Source: an uncultured Campylobacter sp. (GTDB taxonomy: Bacteria > Campylobacterota > Campylobacteria > Campylobacterales > Campylobacteraceae). Taken from it: a DNA stretch of 48,954 nucleotides. Of this stretch, positions 43,254 to 48,954 are shown in pieces. The notes below the pieces were generated by a model. The model did no database searches, had not been told where the DNA came from, and was given only the letters and a program-made list of their open reading frames with translations. The stretch is taken from contig UQCL01000009.1 in the NCBI GenBank assembly GCA_900539505.1, positions 1-48,954 on the forward strand, read 5' to 3'. Both the position numbers and the translations under genes were made by a program. Every line of letters starts with the position of its first letter. The first letter of the stretch is position 1.

Positions 43254-44147
43254 ATGAATAAAAGTTTGGAATTTAGAGCTGACGTCGGAATGGTCTTCGT
43301 GGCGATCGCTTTTGGGCTCGGGTATCTGCCCACATCGCAGGCGCTTGCGAGCAACAACGTCTTCGTGCTGCTATTTTGGCGCTTTTTCGCCGCGAGCATC
43401 ATCGCAGGCGCGATATTTTTCCCGAAGCTCAAAGCCATAACTTCGCGCGAGATCAAGCACGGCGCGGCGCTTAGCCTGTTTTTATTCGCGGGCTTTACGT
43501 CGCAGACCTTCGCCTTTAAATTCGCGCAAAGCTCCTCCGTAGCCTTCATCATCGGCCTAAACGTCGCGCTCGTGCCCTTCATCGCCGCGGCGCTGTTTAG
43601 ACATAAAATTTACTCCTACGCCTACGCGGGCATCGCGCTTGCGATCGCTGGGCTCTATCTCATCGGCGACACGCAGCTAGGCCTGGGCAAGGGCGAAGCG
43701 CTGGCGCTAGTCTGCGCGTGCGCGTATTCGTTTCACATCGTGCTAACCAACCGCTTCGTTCAAAGCTGCGACGTAGCGGGCATCGCCTACGTACAGATCC
43801 TCTGCTTAAGCGCGCTTTGCTGCTTTGCGGCGATCTTTTTTGAAAGAGTCAGCATCGTGCCGGTGATGGACCGAAGCTTTTTCGTCGCGATGGCGGTGAT
43901 CTGCTTGCTGGGAACGGTTTTTGGCTTTTTTGCGCAGGCTTTGATGCAGAAATACACGACGCCCGTAAAAACCGCTCTGTTTTTCACGCTCGAGCCCGTA
44001 ACGGCGGGCATTATGGGTGTATTCGTGGGCGGCGAAAGGTTAAGCGCGATGCAAATTTTAGGCGCGGCGCTCATCCTATCTGGCGTTTTGATAAGCGAGA
44101 TCGGAAGCTACCTCAGCGCAAAACGGAGCAGATCCGCAGACGTTTGA
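43254..44147 (+). CDS. EamA/DMT-family transporter
   Basis: A 297-aa protein with ten predicted helices in two EamA repeats. FWRFFAASIIAGA in the first half and FFTLEPVTAGIMGVFVGGE in the second are typical drug/metabolite transporter motifs. The substrate cannot be inferred. AAAAAGGA precedes the ATG. Confidence 0.88.
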   Translation: MNKSLEFRADVGMVFVAIAFGLGYLPTSQALASNNVFVLLFWRFFAASIIAGAIFFPKLKAITSREIKHGAALSLFLFAGFTSQTFAFKFAQSSSVAFIIGLNVALVPFIAAALFRHKIYSYAYAGIALAIAGLYLIGDTQLGLGKGEALALVCACAYSFHIVLTNRFVQSCDVAGIAYVQILCLSALCCFAAIFFERVSIVPVMDRSFFVAMAVICLLGTVFGFFAQALMQKYTTPVKTALFFTLEPVTAGIMGVFVGGERLSAMQILGAALILSGVLISEIGSYLSAKRSRSADV

Positions 44148-44160
44148 TTTTGCGGCGGCG

Positions 44161-44460
44161 CAAATTCCATAAATTCCATGCCACGTGGAATTTTGCGCCA
44201 TAAAATTCCGTGCAGCATAAAATTTGCACGCAAAATTCCATGCTGCATAAAATTCTACGCCTTTAAAATTCCACAGCGAAATTCTGCGCCATGCAGAATT
44301 CTATGTCACGCCGAACTTTGCGGTGCCTCTCGCAAGGATACGTTAAAATTCCGCAACAAAATTCGTATTAAAATTTACCCAGCAAAGGCGTGCAGCGAAG
44401 CTTTAGCGATAAAATTTCATTGCTTAAGCGATACAATAGTAAAATAACAAAATTTTAACA
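44161..44460. repeat. Intergenic RAATTY array
   Basis: About 15 RAATTY hexamers lie in 300 non-coding bases between the DMT transporter and VWA genes. Longer units recur in both orientations: ATAAAATTCC, GCAAAATTCCATG, and CATGCAGAATTC with its inverse GTGGAATTTTGC. An 89-codon frame (44178-44447) runs through it but looks like a by-product, being Lys/Ile/Cys-rich with no ribosome site. Confidence 0.8.
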
Positions 44461-44471
44461 AAGGAGCCCCT

Positions 44472-45185
44472 ATGAAAAAAATCATCCTTCTTGTTGCCGC
44501 GCTTGCGGGCATATTGTTTGCCAAAAGCGCAGAGCTAGAGACGCCGCCTAATCATAAAGACGGCGTAAATCACCTGGAATTGGTGCTGATCTTAGATAAA
44601 TCAGGCTCGATGAGCGGGCTTGAGAGCGACACGATCGGCGGATTTAACTCGATGATAGAAAAGGAGCGCAAAGAGGGCATCGACGCCAGCGTCACGACCG
44701 TGCTTTTCGATACGAAATTTAATGTCATCCACGATCGCACGCCGCTTAAAAAGGTCGAAAACCTAACATCCAAAGAGTACTACGCCGGCGGCAACACCGC
44801 GCTACTAGACGCGATCGGCAATACGATAGCGCGTATCGAGCGAGTGCCCGACATCTATGCCAAAAACAATCGCGTGCTTTTCGTCATCATCACCGACGGG
44901 CAGGAAAACTCGAGCCGCGAATACTCCAGAGCACAGATTAAGAAGATGATTAGCGACAAGCAGGAAAAATACGACTGGGAATTTATCTTTTTAGGCGCTA
45001 ATATCGACGCCGCGAGCGAAGCGCAAAACATCGGTATCAAAAGCGAAAACGCCCTAAAATACGAGAATTCCAAAGAGGGCGTGAGTAAAAATTTCGAAGC
45101 GGCAGCCGAGATATCCAAGGACGTAGCGACCGACAACAAAGCAAACTCAAAATGGCGCGACAAGGTGCTTCAGGACAAAAAATAG
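44472..45185 (+). CDS. Secreted von Willebrand factor A-domain protein
   Basis: A 237-aa protein. Signal peptide about 1-20 (KKIILLVAALAGILFAKSA). A single VWA domain follows with an intact MIDAS: DKSGSMSG near residue 43, Thr in GGNTALLDAIG, Asp in VIITDGQENSS. No membrane anchor, lipobox or sortase motif. VWA proteins of this compact type are often cytoplasmic; here a leader directs it to the periplasm. Partner and ligand are unknown. AAGGAG precedes the ATG; monocistronic by position. Confidence 0.82.
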   Translation: MKKIILLVAALAGILFAKSAELETPPNHKDGVNHLELVLILDKSGSMSGLESDTIGGFNSMIEKERKEGIDASVTTVLFDTKFNVIHDRTPLKKVENLTSKEYYAGGNTALLDAIGNTIARIERVPDIYAKNNRVLFVIITDGQENSSREYSRAQIKKMISDKQEKYDWEFIFLGANIDAASEAQNIGIKSENALKYENSKEGVSKNFEAAAEISKDVATDNKANSKWRDKVLQDKK

Positions 45186-45567
45186 CAAATCGCAAAGCAA
45201 TGTGCGCTAAAATGAAGCGCCGCTAAAAAGCGGACGGCACAAAAATAGGCGGCGATTTGAAAACATGCGGCGCAAAAACAAGCTTTAGTAAAAAACACAG
45301 GCGGCGGCGCGAAACGGGCGGTGCAGAATCATAAATTTGCTCGCCGAATTCAGACGCTTCGCGAAGGGCGCCGAATTTGCAGCGTGTAAGTCGCTATTTC
45401 GCGAGCAGCGATAAATTTACGGCGCGCAAATTCCGCTTACGCAGGCGGCACGTAAATTTCGCCCTTCGCAAACCGCGCTAAATTTTAAAATTTTGCCGCC
45501 GCAAAACGGGCGTAGCCACTAAGCGCGGCTGAATTAAAATTTCGTAAATTTAAAGAGGAGGAAGCTT
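45186..45567. other. Intergenic region
   Basis: A gene-free 382-base stretch that is GC-rich with interspersed AAATTT/AAATTC/GAATTC/GAATTT sites (about 10) and short repeated GCGGCG and GGCGC elements. At its right end is the strong ribosome site AGAGGAGGAA of the next gene. Confidence 0.5.
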
Positions 45568-46674
45568 ATGAAAGTATCCGACATCGACACGCCGGCGCTG
45601 CTGATTGATCGCGAAATCGTGCTTCGCAACCTGCAAAAGATGCAAAGCTACGCGGACGCCGCGGGCGTGAGCCTGCGCCCACACACCAAAACGCACAAAA
45701 TGCCCTATTTCGCGAAGCTGCAAAAAAGCCTCGGCGCTGCTGGCATCACGGTCGCCAAAACGGGCGAGGCCGAGATCATGGCAGCAAACGGGCTGAAAGA
45801 TATATTTATCGCAAACGAGATCGTTGGCGAGCTGAAATTTCAGCGCATCATCGCGCTTTTGCGCGCAGGGATAAACTTAAGCTTCGGCGCAGATAGCATA
45901 GAGCAGGCGCGCCTGATAGAACGCGCCTTTGAGCGTAGCGGCACAAAGGCCTGCGTGCTTGCCGAGATCGAAGTAGGCGAAAATCGCTCGGGCTTTGTGG
46001 AAAAGCAGGATTTCGCAGCGTTTATAAAATTTCTAAAAGGCTGCAAAAATATCGAATTCCGCGGCGTATTCTCCCACGATGGTCACTCCTACAAAGCCGT
46101 CTGCAAAAGCGAGTGCGAGCGCATCCACCTAGCCGCGCAGCGCCGCACGCTGGAGTTTGCGGATATCGCGCGCGAGCTGGCTCTGCCCGCACGCGTCGTT
46201 AGTATCGGCTCGACGCCCTCGCTCATAAATGATTTTGAAATTTTAAAGGGCGTCACCGAGATCCGCCCTGGCACATATATCTTTATGGATGCCTCGCAGG
46301 CGCAGGCGTACGGCGATTATTCGATGAATGCGGCGAGTATCCTTACGACCGTCATCAGCAGACCTACGGCGGATCGCATCATCACCGACGTCGGCGCCAA
46401 GGGGCTCACGCAGCAAAGGCGCACCGAGGGTTTCACCGCCACGCCCGGACTCGGGCGCATAAAGGGCACGGAGGTGTGGATAAATGGCGTTTACGACGAG
46501 CATGCGATCATCTACGACAGAGCGCTGCGAGATGCCGTGCGCGTGGGAGATCGGCTCGAAATTTATCCAAACCACATCTGCCCCGTCGTAAATTTACACG
46601 AGTTCGCCTATCTAGTTAGCGGCGGCGAGGTCATAGAAAAGATTCCCGTGCTATGCAGAGGCAAGCTGCAATGA
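45568..46674 (+). CDS. DSD1-type PLP enzyme (D-threonine aldolase / D-serine dehydratase-like)
   Basis: A 368-aa fold-type III PLP enzyme. DIDTPALLIDREIVLRN is the usual N-terminus, and the PLP lysine lies in RPHTKTHKMP (Lys41). The C-terminal metal site is visible as His and Cys in YPNHICPVVNLHEF near residue 335, as in the zinc-dependent Dsd1/D-threonine aldolase family. It would deaminate or cleave D-3-hydroxyamino acids; which substrate is unclear. It has a strong AGGAGG site and its own transcription unit. Confidence 0.87.
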   Translation: MKVSDIDTPALLIDREIVLRNLQKMQSYADAAGVSLRPHTKTHKMPYFAKLQKSLGAAGITVAKTGEAEIMAANGLKDIFIANEIVGELKFQRIIALLRAGINLSFGADSIEQARLIERAFERSGTKACVLAEIEVGENRSGFVEKQDFAAFIKFLKGCKNIEFRGVFSHDGHSYKAVCKSECERIHLAAQRRTLEFADIARELALPARVVSIGSTPSLINDFEILKGVTEIRPGTYIFMDASQAQAYGDYSMNAASILTTVISRPTADRIITDVGAKGLTQQRRTEGFTATPGLGRIKGTEVWINGVYDEHAIIYDRALRDAVRVGDRLEIYPNHICPVVNLHEFAYLVSGGEVIEKIPVLCRGKLQ

Positions 46675-46872
46675 ACGGCAAATTTAAAGGTGCGGTTACC
46701 GCAAATTTGCGAAGCAGGATAGACTGCAATGAGCGGTAAATTTTAAATGCGAGGCGAGGAGAAATTTTAACTTCGGTAGAGCCTGGCTAAATTTAAGACG
46801 CGAATTTATCGCCGCTCAGGCTGCGGCGCAAAGCGTGCCGAATTTGACGACGAAATTTAACGAAAGGCGAAA
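46675..46872. other. Intergenic region
   Basis: A 198-base gap with several AAATTT hexamers and no gene. Confidence 0.4.
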
Positions 46873-47313
46873 ATGAGACTTTGGATGATAAGCTTTAAAT
46901 ATCTCGATGCAAAGGGGCTAGTCGCACTTTGGCGCGAGGCGCTGCTAGCTAAAAACGTGCTGGCTGGACTTACTAAGGGCTACAAAAATCACCCGCAGCT
47001 TGACCGCTTTTACGCGTATGAAGACGCGCTAGAGGCGATAAATGCGTATCTGGCGGAAGTTTATGCGGAGGGCCGCGCTCGCGAGTATAAATTTGACGCC
47101 GCGAAGGTGGGCGAATTTGACGAGCGAAATTTAGCCAAAATAGCCGTCACTCGCGGGCAGATAGAGTATGAATTCGCCTTTTTGCAAGAGAAGCTAAAAT
47201 CGCGCGACGTCAAGGCTTACGAGCGAAATTTGAGCGTAAAAAATATAGAAATCGCAGGCGTTTTTGAGGAGGTTGCAGGCGGAATTGAGCCGTGGGAGAA
47301 GGTTAAAATTTAG
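46873..47313 (+). CDS. T4 endonuclease V-like pyrimidine-dimer glycosylase (Pyr_excise family)
   Basis: A 146-aa protein. MRLWMISFKYLDAKGLVALW at the N-terminus and TKGYKNHPQLDRF near residue 36 are the diagnostic blocks of the family; in T4 DenV the N-terminal residue and a nearby Glu carry out base excision at UV dimers. The family is widespread in bacteria, where activity has rarely been tested. AAAGG precedes the ATG. A single gene in an accessory stretch. Confidence 0.83.
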   Translation: MRLWMISFKYLDAKGLVALWREALLAKNVLAGLTKGYKNHPQLDRFYAYEDALEAINAYLAEVYAEGRAREYKFDAAKVGEFDERNLAKIAVTRGQIEYEFAFLQEKLKSRDVKAYERNLSVKNIEIAGVFEEVAGGIEPWEKVKI

Positions 47314-47755
47314 CTCTGTTTCGCGCAGGATTTTTGGCTTGCCTAGGCAAATTTGATCAATAAAAACGCCAAAATACGTTACGTCGATTTTCCCCTAAAT
47401 TTGACGTAAAAATCTCAAATTTACGATTAGCGGCGGTTTGCCAAAAAGGCAAGCAATTTTATCCGCTTTGGCGAGAAATTATGGGCAATTCGTCAAATTT
47501 TAAAAGGCGAACCTAACGTCAAATTCTCGTCAAATTCGCCTCTGTTTTTAAAAATCAAAGCCGATCCGCAAAATCCCGCGCTTAAAATTTATCCGCAAGC
47601 GAGCAAATTCAGCCAAATTTTGCAAATAGGTAACTCTACTCCGCTCTCATCTGAGTGCCTACGAATGCTAAGCTTAAATCGCGACTAGACCGGTGAGCTA
47701 AGCTTAAACCCCAAGGCGGGCGCGCAAAAAAAATGGACGCGCCGAAAATAAAATT
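47314..47755. other. Intergenic region with RAATTY sites and a palindrome
   Basis: No gene in 442 bases. It contains the perfect palindrome TTGCCTAGGCAA at 47339-47350, an inverted TTTGCC/GGCAAG pair near 47437-47455 and about ten AAATTT-type sites. A terminator for the preceding gene is possible here but no clear hairpin-plus-T tract was seen. Confidence 0.45.
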
Positions 47756-48100
47756 TCACGCCAGCCCGCTTATAACGCCTTCGTCCGTAATCCTCATATT
47801 TAGCGCGTTAGGAACCTTCGGCAGCCCCGGCATAAGCATTATCTTGCCGCAAACGGCTACGATGAAGCCCGCTCCCGTGCGGATCTGAAGATCTTTGACG
47901 CTGAGCTTAAAGCCGCGTGCACGCCCAAGCGCCTTGGTATCGTCGCTGAAGCTATACTGCGTCTTGGCAATGCAGACGTTTAGCCGCTCAAGCCCCAAAG
48001 CCTTGATGTGCTGCAGCGCCTTTTGCGCCTCCGGCTCAAAAACGACCTCGCTCGCGCCGTATGGTTTAAATTTTACTTCGCGGCGGCGGGCTATCCGTAT
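47756..48100 (-). pseudogene. fhs: C-terminal remnant of formate-tetrahydrofolate ligase
   Basis: On the minus strand about 113 codons remain open, from just after a TGA at 48103-48101 down to the stop at 47756. They read YGASEVVFEPEAQKAL, then LNVCIAKTQYSFSDD, GAGFIVAVCGKIMLMPG and LPKVPNALN, the last fifth of Fhs. The N-terminal ~450 residues, including the P-loop, are missing and the upstream DNA is unrelated, so this is a broken gene. No start or ribosome site is present. Confidence 0.85.
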
Positions 48101-48332
48101 TCAAAAGCAGCGCCCATTACATTATAAAATTTCGCCGTCTCGCGATAGCTGCCAAACGGCGTATTAAATTTAAAATTTACAAAACGCAAAATTTCAAATT
48201 TTCGCGCAGAGCTGTATCTTTACGCGGCGCGCTGCCAAATTTCTACGCAAAAGCAGCCTTCGCAAAAGCGGTATATCAGGCGGTAGCCCGCTTTCCGCGT
48301 ACTTTGGCATACGTAATGAGGGCATAGTGCAT
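48101..48332. other. Junction region beyond the fhs remnant
   Basis: Unassigned sequence. On the minus strand a short frame ending at TAG near 48092 reads FNTPFGSYRETAKFYNVMG, which looks coding-like but has no start and no recognised family. The fhs upstream region has been replaced here. Confidence 0.35.
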
Positions 48333-48600
48333 GAAGTCGGCGAAATAACTTATAGTCGCTCGGGTACGGGAAATACACTTTATATCCTTTAAAACGACTA
48401 CGAAACCACATTTACCGATATCGATGAATTCTGCATGTACTGCATTATTTGGTAAATCTCAGCGACTTGGTCTTTGATATGACGGAGCGCGGATAATCAT
48501 CAAAAGCTACGATTATATTGCCGATATGGGGGAGCAGAAGGGGAAAAGATAGCACGAAAAATCCATCGTAAAATACGGCTGGCATAAAGATATTTTCTAA
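48333..48600 (+). pseudogene. Decayed small gene, family unknown
   Basis: Coding-like peptides follow one another in shifted frames: EVGEITYSRSGTGNTLYIL then a stop, NDYETTFTDIDEF, LVNLSDLVFDMTERG in another frame, IIIKSYDYIADMGEQKGKR in a third, then a stop and HEKSIVKYGWHKDIF before TAA at 48598. At least two stops and two shifts are needed to join them. The final part has the look of a real protein C-terminus. I do not recognise the family. Confidence 0.35.
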
Positions 48601-48672
48601 AGTCATAAAAAGTTTATTAAACTGATAAATTTTTACTCAAGGAGTTTAATAGTTAATTAAGCTAAAAGTATT

Positions 48673-48678
48673 TACAAT
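48673..48678 (+). promoter_or_regulatory. Putative -10 box of the retron
   Basis: TACAAT lies 5-6 bases before the first inverted repeat (a1) at 48684, so transcription would begin at or just before the msr RNA. The upstream DNA is very AT-rich; no clear -35 box, as usual for Campylobacter. Confidence 0.5.
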
Positions 48679-48683
48679 TTCAA

Positions 48684-48810
48684 AGATGTGTGGCTAGATT
48701 TTGTGTTTGTGTTTCGCAAACGTTGACTAAAATGTTGGCAAACTTTGCTACATGCTTGCAATAATGCAATTAAGAATGACATTTTGTATAATGAGTTGCC
48801 ACACATTCTG
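48684..48810 (+). ncRNA. Retron msr-msd RNA (predicted)
   Basis: Outer inverted repeats: TGTGTGGC (48687-48694, a1) pairs fully with GCCACACA (48798-48805, a2), extended by AGA/TCT across a one-base bulge. Just inside a1 the sequence CTAGAT offers a candidate branching G (48697). A hairpin GTTTG/CAAAC (48705-48709/48717-48721) fits an msr stem. An inner long stem AAAATGT/ACATTTT (48729-48735/48779-48785) encloses a hairpin TTGCA-ATAA-TGCAA (48756-48769), fitting the msd. The order a1-msr-msd-a2-RT, with the RT start 19 bases after this RNA, is the classical retron arrangement. The fold was made by eye. Confidence 0.75.
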
Positions 48811-48829
48811 ATTTTTCCTTTGGATAGTT

Positions 48830-48954
48830 ATGCTTAGTTTAAAAGATGTAAAAACAAGAAAAGATTTTGCTGTTTTTTTGGGAATTGAACTTAAATTATT
48901 AACCTACATACTTTATCACATTAAAGTGGAGAATTTATATACTACATTTGAAAT
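48830..48954 (+). CDS. Retron-type reverse transcriptase, N-terminal fragment cut by the window edge
   Basis: 41 codons from the ATG at 48830 (GGA five bases upstream; in-frame stop at 48809) to the edge. The peptide includes TRKDFAVFLGI, LTYILY and ENLYTTFE, matching the N-terminal block of retron RTs (FL...LTY.LY....ENLY..FEIPKK) that precedes RT motif 1. The catalytic YADD region lies outside. The enzyme would make msDNA from the RNA encoded just upstream. DNA here is much more AT-rich than the rest of the window, indicating horizontal acquisition. Partner effector genes are expected to the right. Confidence 0.82.
   Translation, partial: MLSLKDVKTRKDFAVFLGIELKLLTYILYHIKVENLYTTFE

Noticed and set aside
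44178..44447. An 89-codon frame in the intergenic RAATTY array
   Set aside because: Composition is dictated by the repeats, with no ribosome site or domain.
48092..48215. Short minus-strand frame reading FNTPFGSYRETAKFYNVMG
   Set aside because: No start codon and no recognised family; kept only as part of the junction description.
48220..48411. A 63-codon minus-strand frame rich in Cys, Tyr and Arg
   Set aside because: No ribosome site; it overlaps the plus-strand decayed fragment, which looks more coding-like.

Overview
The window looks like a chromosomal segment of a relatively GC-rich Campylobacter. Gene order matches two blocks conserved across Campylobacterota. One runs DUF815 ATPase-mfd-M23 peptidase-folC-lptE-leuS-DUF6394-secF-secD-yajC-lnt. 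The other runs pyrH-rpoZ-spoT-tyrS-nitronate monooxygenase-amiA, then rodA-rluA-FNIII lipoprotein-trmB-ftsE-ftsX-envC-like. GC near the mid-40s percent, heavy use of AAATTT and the loss of the bactofilin gene beside mfd fit an oral species such as C. gracilis. The species is inference only.

Layout. 1-4.1 kb (minus): an AT-richer surface-polysaccharide operon, wecB-wecC-gtrB-like-methyltransferase-gtrA (gtrA runs off the left edge), with stop/start overlaps between all genes. 4.3-17.7 kb (minus): DNA repair (MagIII-like, Mfd), cell wall, folate, LPS export and Sec translocon genes. 17.6-27.9 kb (plus): lnt, pyrH, rpoZ, spoT, tyrS, an FMN oxidoreductase, amiA and two small membrane proteins. 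28.0-29.1 kb (minus): rodA. 29.2-38.4 kb (plus): the rluA-to-envC block, a low-complexity ORF and a two-gene threonine/serine exporter. 38.4-47.3 kb is accessory: an orphan zeta-toxin-like kinase, a PepSY membrane protein behind a Fur-box-like site, a tandem pair of membrane paralogues, a DMT transporter, a secreted VWA protein, a D-amino-acid PLP enzyme and a T4 endonuclease V-like glycosylase. 47.7-48.6 kb is debris: a C-terminal remnant of formate-THF ligase and a frameshifted fragment. From about 48.6 kb the DNA becomes strikingly AT-rich.

Two things stand out. (1) The last ~270 bases hold the left end of a retron: a -10 box, an msr-msd-like RNA bounded by inverted repeats, and the N-terminus of a retron-type reverse transcriptase cut by the window edge. 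(2) Several housekeeping genes (folC, rluA, trmB, and amiA to a lesser degree), one membrane protein tail, one complete small ORF and one intergenic region carry dense arrays of the hexamer RAATTY, down to one per ~18-33 bases. The arrays are read in different codon phases, so the pattern seems to act on DNA rather than protein. RAATTY is, as I recall, the motif methylated by the C. jejuni orphan methyltransferase CtsM that marks DNA as transformable. The arrays could therefore be uptake or self-recognition sites that have expanded inside genes as in-frame inserts.

No rRNA, tRNA, IS element or CRISPR array was recognised.
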